Assembly: GCA_038234235.1 (NCBI GenBank)
Contig: JBBSUQ010000026.1
Coordinates: 1-24,238, forward strand
DNA: 24,238 bases
Reading direction: 5' to 3'
DNA from: JBBSUQ01 sp038234235
Lineage (GTDB): Bacteria > Bacteroidota > Bacteroidia > Flavobacteriales_D > Crocinitomicaceae
A program made the translations under genes and the position numbers. Each line of letters begins with the position of its first letter. Position 1 is the first letter of the stretch. A model generated the notes under the pieces. It was not told the origin of the DNA. It saw only the letters and a program-made list of their open reading frames with translations, and searched no databases. Positions 7,803 to 15,955 of this stretch are shown piece by piece.

Positions 7803-9731
7803 ATGAAAAGTCTTTTGATTTTATTTGGAATTTGCGTCACGATATTTTCCTTTGCTGAAAATGATTCCACTATTGCACGTATTGAAAAAATAAAAGATAT
7901 AAAGTCAAAAGCCAGTCATTTTAATGAAGCCACAGAATTATCTTGGAGAAGTGGAAATTATAATAACGCAATAATATATGCCGAATTGGGATTAGTAATT
8001 TGCGAGAATGATAATTTTCCTAATTTAAAATCTTCGTTACTAAACAATCAAGGAAGAGCTTATTATTATTTAGGTGATTACTCGAAATCTCTTACTAATT
8101 ATTTTAAAGCATTACATATTCAAGATAAAATGACTGAATCTGTGTTGAAAGCAAATATTTTAAATAATATAGGTTTAGTTTATTCAAATCAGCTTGAAGG
8201 AACTAAGGCATTAGAATATCACCAAAAATCTTTAAAAATAAGAAAACGGATAAATGACTCAACCGGCATCTCTGCTTCATATAATAATATTGCTATCGTA
8301 AATGAATTTCAAAAAAACTATCCTGAGGCTATAAAAAATTATTCTGAAAGTATAAAAATTGATAAGGCCATTGGCGATAAAAGTGGACTGGCTGATGATT
8401 ACAATAATATTGGATTGTGTTATATGAACATGAAAGACTATGATGTGGCAATGAATTATTACGAAAAATCACTTCATATTCGTGATTCTCTGAACAATCA
8501 AGTTGCAATTTTTGATAGTTATCTTAATATCGCATCACTTTATTATAAAAAAGCACAATATCCAAAATCCCGAGAAATTTTTCTTTCCTTAATTCCATTA
8601 GCAAAGGATCAAGGTAGAAAAGAATCACTCCGCTATATTTATGAAAATTTAGCAAACATTGAACAATTTTTAAAAAACCCGAATGATGCATTATACTTTT
8701 ATAAATTATTCATTTTTTATAGAGATAGTCTTGAAAACACTGAAAATACTCGAATCCAAACAGAAATGGAAATGCAGTATAAATTCGACAATGAAAAAGA
8801 AGCCACTCGTTTAATTCAAGAAAAGAAAGAAGCGCAGGCAAAAACAATTTTATACTCGGTGATTGGAGGTCTTGTTTTAATATTAGTTTTTTCCATTCTC
8901 TTATTCAAACGCTGGAAACAAACGCAAGGTCAACAGCGCATTATTGAAGAAAAAAATGCACTTGTAGAACAGAAAAACGAAGAAATTATGGATTCAATTG
9001 CTTATGCCAAACGAATCCAGACAGCCATTTTACCTTCCTCACAAGTTATCAACGAGCTCATACCTAACCAGTTTGTTTTGTATATACCTAAAGATATTGT
9101 TGCCGGCGATTTCTATTGGCTTGAAGAAATAAACGAAATAATATTTTTTGCAATTGCTGATTGTACCGGACACGGTGTTCCAGGTGCCATGATGAGTGTG
9201 GTTTGTCACAATGCCTTAAACCGTTCTGTGCGTGAATTTGGATTGAAAATTCCAGGTGAAATCTTGGATAAAACAAGAGAAATTATTGTTTCTGAATTAT
9301 CCAAAAACGATCAATCTGTTGCCGATGGAATGGATATTTCTCTTTGTGTTTTGGGTAAAGACAAAAATAAAATAACTTGGGCAGGAGCAAATAATCCTCT
9401 TTGGATTTTGAGATCTGAAACCAAAGAATTTGATGAATACAAACCCAATAAACAACCAATTGGCTTGTATCAAGATTACCATCCGTTTACAACCCACCAA
9501 ATTTCAATTAATAAAAACGACCGCATTTATTTATTTACAGATGGATTTGCAGACCAGTTCGGTGGACCAAATGGCAAGAAATTAATGCGCAAAGCCTTTC
9601 AAAATTATTTAAGAGAGACAAGCTATTTAACAGTCGAAAATCAGAAAATTGCTTTGGAAAATTTCTATCTTCAATGGAAGGGAAACTTAGATCAGGTAGA
9701 CGATGTTTGTGTGAGTTGTATTGTGGTATAG
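7803..9731 (+). CDS. TPR-transmembrane-SpoIIE (PP2C-type) protein phosphatase
   Basis: This is a membrane signalling protein of 642 residues. It has an N-terminal signal peptide (to about residue 18) and a periplasmic array of TPR units of about 40 residues between 40 and 310, with recurrent NNIGxxY and YxKSLxIR motifs. A charged, probably coiled-coil segment leads to one membrane helix at about 349-368. A second coiled coil at about 375-400 leads into a SpoIIE phosphatase domain to the end. Metal-binding motifs are intact: GDFYW (Asp436), ADCTGHG (Asp453), DGMDISL, FTDGFADQ and the terminal VDDVCV. Family members dephosphorylate Ser/Thr on partner proteins such as anti-sigma factor antagonists. 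No kinase or antagonist gene is nearby, so the target is unknown. It may share a transcript with the S10 peptidase, 40 bases upstream. Confidence 0.9.
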   Translation: MKSLLILFGICVTIFSFAENDSTIARIEKIKDIKSKASHFNEATELSWRSGNYNNAIIYAELGLVICENDNFPNLKSSLLNNQGRAYYYLGDYSKSLTNYFKALHIQDKMTESVLKANILNNIGLVYSNQLEGTKALEYHQKSLKIRKRINDSTGISASYNNIAIVNEFQKNYPEAIKNYSESIKIDKAIGDKSGLADDYNNIGLCYMNMKDYDVAMNYYEKSLHIRDSLNNQVAIFDSYLNIASLYYKKAQYPKSREIFLSLIPLAKDQGRKESLRYIYENLANIEQFLKNPNDALYFYKLFIFYRDSLENTENTRIQTEMEMQYKFDNEKEATRLIQEKKEAQAKTILYSVIGGLVLILVFSILLFKRWKQTQGQQRIIEEKNALVEQKNEEIMDSIAYAKRIQTAILPSSQVINELIPNQFVLYIPKDIVAGDFYWLEEINEIIFFAIADCTGHGVPGAMMSVVCHNALNRSVREFGLKIPGEILDKTREIIVSELSKNDQSVADGMDISLCVLGKDKNKITWAGANNPLWILRSETKEFDEYKPNKQPIGLYQDYHPFTTHQISINKNDRIYLFTDGFADQFGGPNGKKLMRKAFQNYLRETSYLTVENQKIALENFYLQWKGNLDQVDDVCVSCIVV

Positions 9732-9849
9732 AGAAAAAAAGGCGAAATGAATAATGCGTTATTGATATTAATTATAGAAATTAAATTTAAAAAAATCATT
9801 AGAATATCGTAAATATTTTAAAGGTCATAAAATAGAAAACTAAAATATA

Positions 9850-10290
9850 ATGGCAAAAAATAAAACCAATGAAACAGAAGTAAATGTTGAGGAATTTATA
9901 AATTCTTATGTTGAAAATGACCAGAAAAAAGTCGATAGTTTTCAATTAAATAAATTAATGACGGAATGGTCTGGTTTTGAGCCAAAAATGTGGGGACCGA
10001 CAATAATTGGGTTCGGATCTTATCATTATAAATATGCCAGTGGACATGAGGGCGATGCTCCAATCATTGGTTTTTCACCCAGAAAGGCCGAAATTTCATT
10101 ATACGTTTATTCTCCCACCGAAGAAAGTGAAAATCTTTTAACCGATTTAGGGAAATTTAAAATGGGAAAATCTTGTATATACATTAAAAAATTGGCTGAT
10201 ATTAATTTATCTATTTTAGAAAAATTGAGCAAAATCAGTATTGAATTTATTAAGGAATACCATGAATGTGCGTGCAGACCTCAAAATTAA
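9850..10290 (+). CDS. DUF1801 (YdhG-like) domain protein
   Basis: This 146-residue cytosolic protein has the marks of the DUF1801 family: VEEFINSYVENDQKKVDSFQL, a central WGPTIIGFGSYHYKY block, and GFSPRKAEISLYVY, followed by GKSCIYIKKLADI. Relatives are small stand-alone proteins whose biochemical role is not established. The C-terminus ends in a Cys-x-Cys pair (ECACRPQN), uncommon in my memory of the family. It has no signal peptide. It lies 118 bases after the phosphatase gene and about 110 bases before the HD hydrolase, on the same strand, without an obvious promoter or terminator. Confidence 0.8.
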   Translation: MAKNKTNETEVNVEEFINSYVENDQKKVDSFQLNKLMTEWSGFEPKMWGPTIIGFGSYHYKYASGHEGDAPIIGFSPRKAEISLYVYSPTEESENLLTDLGKFKMGKSCIYIKKLADINLSILEKLSKISIEFIKEYHECACRPQN

Positions 10291-10309
10291 ACAGATGAAA
10301 ATTAAATAA

Positions 10310-10372
10310 ATGAAAATTAATATTCTAAGTATTGGCAACCTAATTTTCTTACTTCTGAATTGCATTTTTTGA
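10310..10372 (+). pseudogene. Possible remnant of a lipoprotein signal peptide
   Basis: A 20-codon frame with a basic start (MKIN) and a hydrophobic core ends in LIFLLLNCIF and then TGA. It resembles a lipoprotein signal peptide cut off two residues after its cysteine. The bases after the stop do not continue in frame. The sequence ATGAAAATTAA occurs twice (at 10295 and 10310), which could reflect local duplication. It may be a relic or a chance hydrophobic frame. Confidence 0.2.
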
Positions 10373-10399
10373 AAATAAATTACAAAAGTTAACAACAAA

Positions 10400-11020
10400 A
10401 TGAAAACAGACAACGCTCATAAAATTCAAAAATTAAGAGATTTAATCACTGAAAAATTTGCGCATGAAAGCACGGGTCATGATGTCTATCACATGGAAAG
10501 AGTTGTGAAACAGGCACTTTATATTGCAAAAATTGAGAAAGCTGATGAATTAGTTGTAGAACTCGCAGCGCTCTTACATGATATTTCTGACCATAAATTT
10601 AATGGCGGTGATGAATACAAAGGTTCTGAAGAAGCCAGAAATATTTTAAACGATTTAAATTTCGAAACTGACATTGTGAACCATGTCTGCCAAATTATTT
10701 TAGAAGTTTCATTCAAAAATGGGACTAATAAATATTCTCCTTCCACCCTAGAGTCTGAAATTGTGCAAGATGCCGACAGACTAGATGCCATTGGCGCAAT
10801 TGGAGTAGCAAGAACATTTGCTTATGGTGGTTTTGTAGGAAATCCTATTTTTATTCCGGAATCTCCAACCTCTGGAAAACATACGATTGCTCATTTTCAC
10901 GAAAAATTATTGAAGCTAAAAGATCTTATGCATACAGAAAGTGCCAAAAAAATTGCAAATCTTAGGCACGATTTTTTATGCAATTATTTAGAACAGTTTA
11001 AAACCGAGTGGTATGCTTAA
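10400..11020 (+). CDS. HD-domain phosphohydrolase (YpgQ/YedJ-like)
   Basis: The 206-residue protein follows the pattern of the YpgQ/YedJ group of HD hydrolases, which act on nucleotides such as (d)NTPs in the characterised Bacillus case. The metal-binding residues are visible: His31 in HDVYHMERV, His60-Asp61 in LLHDISDHK, and the final Asp in QDADRLDAIGAIGVAR (124/126). The stretch GKHTIAHFHEKLLKLK near residue 160 is also typical of the group. It is probably cytosolic. Its stop codon overlaps the first ATG of the next gene by eight bases, implying coupling. The substrate is inferred from the family only. Confidence 0.87.
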   Translation: MKTDNAHKIQKLRDLITEKFAHESTGHDVYHMERVVKQALYIAKIEKADELVVELAALLHDISDHKFNGGDEYKGSEEARNILNDLNFETDIVNHVCQIILEVSFKNGTNKYSPSTLESEIVQDADRLDAIGAIGVARTFAYGGFVGNPIFIPESPTSGKHTIAHFHEKLLKLKDLMHTESAKKIANLRHDFLCNYLEQFKTEWYA

Positions 11021-11570
11021 TAAAATTATGATTAATAAAATATCAATAGGCAAAATAAGCGCTCTTATTTTTACAATGCTTTTCCTATTTATTTTTAATA
11101 CCAATGCTCAAACAAAAATAAAATTACCAGAAGGATTATGTTTTAATTTACCCAAAGATTGGAAAAATGACGAAATTAAGACAATAGGAAAATCAAAAGC
11201 TTACACCTACAGTCAAAAAGAATTTAAAATAGAAGATAAGACAATTGTACCGAGAATATTGATTGTTATTGAATCTTTAGACTCTGCTGTCAATCTTGCG
11301 CAATATACAATTCAGAAAAGAATAGATTTTAGTTTTAGTACAGACGAAGTATATTTTGAAAGCGATGTAAATTATCCTCTTAAAATTGACAACACTATTG
11401 CCTACAAAGCTTATTATACTGACAAATCGATGATAACTCACAGACTTCTAATTATTCATTCAGTTCAAAATAAAATGGGAATTCAGTTTATAATTGATAT
11501 TGATGAAATTGGTTATGCAATGACTGAAATGGAATTATGGAAGATATTTCAATCGGTAAAAATGAAATAA
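11013..11570 (+). CDS. Secreted protein of unknown function
   Basis: I do not recognise this family. From the ATG at 11013 it has 185 residues; an in-frame ATG at 11028 (MINKISIGK) gives a more usual signal peptide of about 28 residues ending at TNA-Q. The mature part, about 150 residues, mixes beta-strand-like and helical stretches (ICFNLPKDW-like start reading GLCFNLPKDWKND, IVPRILIVIESL, MGIQFIIDIDEIG). It resembles in outline the small periplasmic alpha/beta proteins that bacteria export, but no named domain is secure. The start overlaps the end of the HD hydrolase gene, so the two are probably co-translated. Its stop lies only two bases from the stop of the convergent cupin gene. Confidence 0.7.
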   Translation: MLNKIMINKISIGKISALIFTMLFLFIFNTNAQTKIKLPEGLCFNLPKDWKNDEIKTIGKSKAYTYSQKEFKIEDKTIVPRILIVIESLDSAVNLAQYTIQKRIDFSFSTDEVYFESDVNYPLKIDNTIAYKAYYTDKSMITHRLLIIHSVQNKMGIQFIIDIDEIGYAMTEMELWKIFQSVKMK

Positions 11571-11572
11571 AA

Positions 11573-12043
11573 TCAGGTTAATTTTATAATAATCTCGCTT
11601 TCTTTGGGATAAACTTTCAATAATTCTTCTTTTGTAAACAATTTAAAATCTCGAAAATCAAAGCCGGGAGCAACAACACAACTAACCAACGAAAACGAAT
11701 TTAAATCACTAACACTTGAACCAAAAATAGTGTTTGCTGGTACAACATATTGAGGGTTCTCACCTTTCGACAAATCATTTCCAAGTGAAAAAGTACTATA
11801 TCCAATATCATTTAAAGAATGTACAATTAATGGACTGCCAAAATGGAAAAACCACAATTCATCGCTTTTTATTTGATGAAATTTGCTTACGCTGTCAGAA
11901 TCTAACAAAAAATAAATAGAAGTCATCAACGAACGATCTAAATTTTCCAGTTTTAAATTTGATCTATAAACTTCTGCATACCAACCGCCTTCAGGGTGAG
12001 CCTGCATGTTAAATTTATCTATAATTTCTAGCTTCGTCAACAT
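11573..12043 (-). CDS. DUF985 cupin-superfamily protein
   Basis: The 156-residue protein shows the full DUF985 cupin signature: HPEGGWYAEVYRS near the start, SIYFLLDSDSVSKFHQIKSDELW, a glycine-rich turn, then NPQYVVPANTIFGS and SLVSCVVAPGFDFRDFKLF. These form a small beta-barrel; yeast YML079w is the structurally known relative and its substrate is unknown. The HQIKSDELW segment would carry the ligand-site residues. It is the last gene of a four-gene minus-strand operon: its ATG follows the stop codon of the barrel gene with no base between (TAA-ATG), a sign of translational coupling. Confidence 0.88.
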   Translation of the reverse strand: MLTKLEIIDKFNMQAHPEGGWYAEVYRSNLKLENLDRSLMTSIYFLLDSDSVSKFHQIKSDELWFFHFGSPLIVHSLNDIGYSTFSLGNDLSKGENPQYVVPANTIFGSSVSDLNSFSLVSCVVAPGFDFRDFKLFTKEELLKVYPKESEIIIKLT

Positions 12044-12817
12044 TTATTCTATCGGACCTTTTGGTTGAGCCTTTGACTCCTTTTTTCTATATGGAAAAAA
12101 ATATTTCAAATCTAAAGCGAGATACGAACCTTTATAAGAACCGCTTGCTCTGGTTATTTGTGTTGAACTTTTTGGCGCATAACTTGCATAAAATTCAAAT
12201 ACTTTCTGTAGCGGAATACAAACGGAGCCTCCTAAATAGAAAAAACCTTTGTCCTTTGTTCTCAATTCAAAACCCAAATTTGCATTAAAATCTATATTTA
12301 CATAATTTGGAAAACCTGTATGGTTAAACTCATTTTTTCCAAAAGGATTTGAATTAACACCTGCACTACTCGGATTAAATCGAATTTGAGCACCCAGTGA
12401 AGCGTTCATAAAATATTTTTCACTTAATTGAATGTATGTGAGTAAGTTTAAAGGAATATCAAAATTTACAAATGAAAAATTTACAGTTTCATTTATATTT
12501 GAGTCGGGATATTGATAATTAACTTGAAAGTTTCTTTTTGTATAATTAATACCAGTTTCCAACGCTAAAAGTTTAGTAAATCCAGCTCTAACATTGGCAC
12601 CATAAGAAACGCCATTTTTTAGCATCAACAGACTTTCAAAATTTCCATTTGTATAATTCACTTTATTTTGACCAACTAACGAAGATCCAAAAATCGGACG
12701 GATTTGAAAGCCAAAATAAGTGGGAAATTTTTCCTTTTTAAGACGCGTGTTTTGTCCATAACTACTTAATGATAAGAAGATAATAAATAAAGATATGTAA
12801 TATTTAATTGTTCTCAT
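12044..12817 (-). CDS. Outer-membrane beta-barrel protein (PorT-like)
   Basis: A signal peptide of about 21 residues ends at SSYG-Q. The rest alternates polar and hydrophobic residues with aromatic girdles and regular turns (FGFQIRPIFG, YGANVRAGFTKLLALETGINY, YFMNASLGAQIRF, GFFYLGGSVCIPL, YLALDLKYFFPY), the look of an eight- to ten-strand barrel of the outer-membrane family used widely in Bacteroidota. The last strand ends at YFFPY, followed by a 15-residue basic tail. Length is 257 residues. It lies one base after the stop of the membrane-protein gene and directly before the cupin gene. Its ligand or partner is unknown. Confidence 0.75.
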   Translation of the reverse strand: MRTIKYYISLFIIFLSLSSYGQNTRLKKEKFPTYFGFQIRPIFGSSLVGQNKVNYTNGNFESLLMLKNGVSYGANVRAGFTKLLALETGINYTKRNFQVNYQYPDSNINETVNFSFVNFDIPLNLLTYIQLSEKYFMNASLGAQIRFNPSSAGVNSNPFGKNEFNHTGFPNYVNIDFNANLGFELRTKDKGFFYLGGSVCIPLQKVFEFYASYAPKSSTQITRASGSYKGSYLALDLKYFFPYRKKESKAQPKGPIE

Positions 12818-12818
12818 T

Positions 12819-13328
12819 TTACTTTAAGAGTTTTATATTAATATTTTCTTTACTTATCAGAATTATCGCATTTATGGATTTTGTGATAAGTGATTTGGCG
12901 GGTTTCAGCACATTTAATGGTACACCCCTATTTTCTGTATTTAAATTTCTATTGGCTTCATCAAGCAATCTTTGGTTTTTACAAAACCCAATTATCGAAA
13001 TTACAATCAAAGTTAAAGTAACTATAATTAATCCATATCTCAAACCTTTTGTAGGTATCATTGGCGTTCGGAACTGCGCTTCAGTTAAGAAATTGATTTG
13101 TGTCACTTTTTTGTAATCGTTTTTATGAATGGCAAAAAGATGAACTGTTCTTGTTTTTATTTGATCTTGTTCTCTTTCAAACCAAATAGTTTGATCGTTC
13201 AATGTTTCTTCAAAATGATTGGCTCTATTTTCATCAACAAAACGAAAAACAACATAATCAGCATTTTCTGGATGCCTGATATAATTTACCAGTCCCAAAT
13301 CGATGGTTTTGTCTATTGGGTTCTCCAT
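12819..13328 (-). CDS. Single-pass membrane protein of unknown function
   Basis: I do not recognise this 169-residue protein. Residues 1-95 are soluble, with mixed charge (YVVFRFVDENRANHFEETL and HLFAIHKNDYKKV). One strong membrane helix follows at about 96-116 (YGLIIVTLTLIVISIIGF). A 50-residue tail is basic and ends hydrophobic (SINAIILISKENINIKLLK). No signal peptide precedes it, so the soluble N-terminal part is probably cytosolic. Its start overlaps the end of the nitroreductase gene by 16 bases, and its stop is one base from the barrel gene's ATG. It is therefore part of the same tight operon and may link the cytosolic enzyme to the envelope; that link is inference. Confidence 0.75.
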   Translation of the reverse strand: MENPIDKTIDLGLVNYIRHPENADYVVFRFVDENRANHFEETLNDQTIWFEREQDQIKTRTVHLFAIHKNDYKKVTQINFLTEAQFRTPMIPTKGLRYGLIIVTLTLIVISIIGFCKNQRLLDEANRNLNTENRGVPLNVLKPAKSLITKSINAIILISKENINIKLLK

Positions 13329-13900
13329 TCGCTTATGTATTCAATAGGTTTTCGTTGCCCTGTAGGCCATTCTATTTCTGGGTAACCAATAAAAAAAAGT
13401 CCGAGACATTTATCATGAGCATCAATTTTAAGATATTCATTCATTTCTGATGTATGTATAAGTGCTGGTGTGGCCCAAAAGGCGCCTAGTCCATAAGCGG
13501 TGCAAGTTAAATGCATATTTTGAACAGCACAAGCCACAGCAGCAATTTCATCTTGTTCAGTAATTTTGCCTTCTACTTGCCTTTTCATTATAATTGCAAT
13601 TACAACTGAAGATTTTTTTGGTCTAGAAATTAATTTTGCGAGTTTAACATCGTTGATAGCGTTTGGATCGGTTAATTTCACATAAGTTTTTCCCAAAAAT
13701 TGACCTAAATCATCTTTGGCTTCATTCATGAAAACTGTGAAACGCCAAGGTTGAGTTTTACCGTGTGTAGGAGCCCAAATTGCATTGTTAAGAATCAACT
13801 CTACCTGTTCTTTATGAACTTGTCGTTCACTGAATTGCTCAGGATAAATAGTCCTTCTGTCTTTAATGATTGCTGTTATTTCCGATAAATTATATCGCAT
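13313..13900 (-). CDS. Nitroreductase-family flavoprotein (YdjA-like)
   Basis: This 195-residue protein belongs to the FMN-binding nitroreductase superfamily. It shows the FMN contact motif DRRTIYPEQF near residue 14 and APTHGKTQPWRF at about 43-54. A central helix (EIAAVACAVQNMHL) is followed by AYGLGAFWATPA, and the end reads GYPEIEWPTGQRKP. These fit the compact YdjA-type group that reduces quinones or nitro compounds with NAD(P)H. The physiological substrate is unknown. It is the first gene of the four-gene minus operon, and the 77 bases upstream hold no clear consensus promoter (TATATTTC at 13946-13953 on the minus strand is one base off TAnnTTTG). Confidence 0.88.
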   Translation of the reverse strand: MRYNLSEITAIIKDRRTIYPEQFSERQVHKEQVELILNNAIWAPTHGKTQPWRFTVFMNEAKDDLGQFLGKTYVKLTDPNAINDVKLAKLISRPKKSSVVIAIIMKRQVEGKITEQDEIAAVACAVQNMHLTCTAYGLGAFWATPALIHTSEMNEYLKIDAHDKCLGLFFIGYPEIEWPTGQRKPIEYISEWRTQ

Positions 13901-13977
13901 CTTTCACGTTGTTTGCTTAGCTGTAAAAATACGAAATATAGACCAACAGTTAAACTTAAAAAATTCTTATGTAAGTT

Positions 13978-15405
13978 CTATCTATTGTCCAAGCTTTTAT
14001 TGGCTCTAATCTGTTTTTGAATTTCAAAAAAAGTCTTGTCAATTGTCTGGTAAACACCATTTGGTGAAGGAGCCAATGCTGGAGCAGAAACAACATACGC
14101 ATAAGGATCTATCAAAACATAACTTGGAAAAGAATTAATTTGATATTTTTCAAAGATTGTATTGTCTTCTGAAACCATGGTTTTTTTCCAAGGAATATCA
14201 TTTAAAATTGCTAATTGACTTTCACTAAGTTTGTCTCTTTGCCTTACAACAGTGAAAAATTCAACTTCATTGCCATATTTTTTATAAAGTTCTTTTAATA
14301 ATTCTAATTCATTTAAAGAAATGACATTGTCTAAATCAACAAACTGAATGTAGAGAAATTTCTTTTTAAAATTATCCAAAGTCAACATACCGTTTGTTGT
14401 AGGCAGCGCAAAATTTGGTGCTTCTCCTCCATTGTTCACTTCTGTTAATCGTTTATAAATGTTTTTTGCAATAATCTGGTTTGCAGCAAATAAACTTCTG
14501 TTTGCAACACTGTCTATCACCGTTAGTATATTACTCTGCGGATAATCTGGACTGTAATAACTTTCGGAAAGTATTTTAAGCATTACAATTTCACGAATTC
14601 GCAAATTAGAAAGTGTAACTTCTCCGTCAAGTGCTTTCATAATTAAAGTAGGACTACTTTTAAGTAATCCGAGATAAACCCTGTTGTTTACTTCCTTGGG
14701 TAACCTATCCATTGATTTTTCATAGTAATCTGAAAGATAATCCATGTAAACATCATTTTGGTAATAAACCGGAAATTGATGCAGATAAAATGCATATTTT
14801 TCATACTTCGTTTTCCCACCTTTAAACTGAATATTATCCATCGCAGCAACAGAATAGAGAACATACGTTTTAAAATAAGAGGAAGAATCATTGAAAAAAT
14901 AAGCGTCAACAACTTTGCTTAAACTATCCAGTTTTTTGGAGAATTTTTCTGGTGAATTCTTATACGGTAGAATTCTCACAAAATTTTCATCAAAATACCT
15001 GTTAAACTTCAAAATTTTATAATTAATATCATTGGAATCTAATTCGAATAAGGTAAATTCCACCTGATTGCCCGACATTTTTTGAGCGGTATATTTATCT
15101 GCTTCCGGATAATAAATTCTATAAGAGCTATTCGGCTGAACATATAAAAAACCTGAATTTTGACGACATCTTAAAACAATTTTTCTTGTTTCATCAATAC
15201 TAAAAGTGACTTTAAACAAACTATCATTTCCTACTTGAGTTGTAGCTATTTTGCTTTCTTTAAAACTTATATAATCATCTATTTGATAAATACCAACCTC
15301 TGCGCCCAAAAATGCAGGTGCATAACCTTCTATTGTAACCGTTCCGGATTGAGAGAATCCTAAGAATCCTAAACATAATGAAAGTATAATAAAATAACTT
15401 TTCAT
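13978..15405 (-). CDS. Exported thioredoxin-fold protein lacking the active-site cysteines
   Basis: A signal peptide (cleavage at GFS-Q) opens a 475-residue protein. Residues about 20-110 look like the DUF4369-type beta domain seen in front of Bacteroidota TlpA-like proteins, followed by a helical middle of about 200 residues. The last 150 residues have the TlpA/ResA plan: GGEAPNFALPTTNGMLTLDNF, a strand FLYIQFVDLDNV, then NSFPSYVLIDP with the conserved cis-proline at about 425. Where redox members carry Cys-x-x-Cys, this one has VDLDNVIS, and no cysteine occurs anywhere in the fold. It therefore cannot act as a classical thiol reductase; a binding or scaffold role in the periplasm is inference. 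It is separated from coaD by 73 bases. Confidence 0.82.
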   Translation of the reverse strand: MKSYFIILSLCLGFLGFSQSGTVTIEGYAPAFLGAEVGIYQIDDYISFKESKIATTQVGNDSLFKVTFSIDETRKIVLRCRQNSGFLYVQPNSSYRIYYPEADKYTAQKMSGNQVEFTLFELDSNDINYKILKFNRYFDENFVRILPYKNSPEKFSKKLDSLSKVVDAYFFNDSSSYFKTYVLYSVAAMDNIQFKGGKTKYEKYAFYLHQFPVYYQNDVYMDYLSDYYEKSMDRLPKEVNNRVYLGLLKSSPTLIMKALDGEVTLSNLRIREIVMLKILSESYYSPDYPQSNILTVIDSVANRSLFAANQIIAKNIYKRLTEVNNGGEAPNFALPTTNGMLTLDNFKKKFLYIQFVDLDNVISLNELELLKELYKKYGNEVEFFTVVRQRDKLSESQLAILNDIPWKKTMVSEDNTIFEKYQINSFPSYVLIDPYAYVVSAPALAPSPNGVYQTIDKTFFEIQKQIRANKSLDNR

Positions 15406-15478
15406 AAAAATATATTTAATTTAAGTACAAAGATTTATGTGCACAAAGCTTATACATAGCATATATTGTACCTCAATA

Positions 15479-15937
15479 TCAAACGAGTTTTTCCGACAAG
15501 GTTACAAAATGACTTATATCGCCATTATTCTTTGAAATTTCACGTACAATTGTTGAATTTATAGGGGCGTATTTTAATTCAGTTAGTAAAAAAACAGTCT
15601 CAATTCCACCGAGTTGTTCATTGAGAAAGGCAATTGATTTTTCATATTCAAAATCTCTTGTGTCTCTCAAGCCTCTTAATATAAAATCGGCATTTTGCTC
15701 TTTACATAAATCAACGGTGAGTGAGTTGTATGTAACAACTTTAATCGCGGGTAAATCTGCAAAAAGTGCTTTAATATGGTTTAATCGTTTTTCTAAGTTG
15801 AAAAAACTGACCTTACTTTCATTTACACCAACCGCTATAATAATTTCATCAAACAGCCTTGCTCCTTTTTTCACAACTGCTTCATGACCTTTTGTGAATG
15901 GATCAAAACTTCCAGGAAAAACTGCTGTTTTTTTCAT
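15479..15937 (-). CDS. coaD: Phosphopantetheine adenylyltransferase
   Basis: CoaD joins ATP and 4'-phosphopantetheine to give dephospho-CoA, the fourth step of coenzyme A synthesis, in the cytosol. At 152 residues it has the usual length. The nucleotidyltransferase signature is present: GSFDPFTKGHE with His18 of the (T/H)xGH motif, ILRGLRDTRDFEYE at about 86-99, and INSTIVREI at about 126-134 in place of the common ISSTxVRE. The gene follows rsmD after 18 bases, the standard pairing in many bacteria, and the two are likely co-transcribed. Confidence 0.96.
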   Translation of the reverse strand: MKKTAVFPGSFDPFTKGHEAVVKKGARLFDEIIIAVGVNESKVSFFNLEKRLNHIKALFADLPAIKVVTYNSLTVDLCKEQNADFILRGLRDTRDFEYEKSIAFLNEQLGGIETVFLLTELKYAPINSTIVREISKNNGDISHFVTLSEKLV

Positions 15938-15955
15938 TATTTTTAAACTTAATAT

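Noticed and set aside
12808..13385. Plus-strand hydrophobic frames opposite the membrane protein
   Set aside because: Reverse shadows of a gene in a tight operon; no independent start context.
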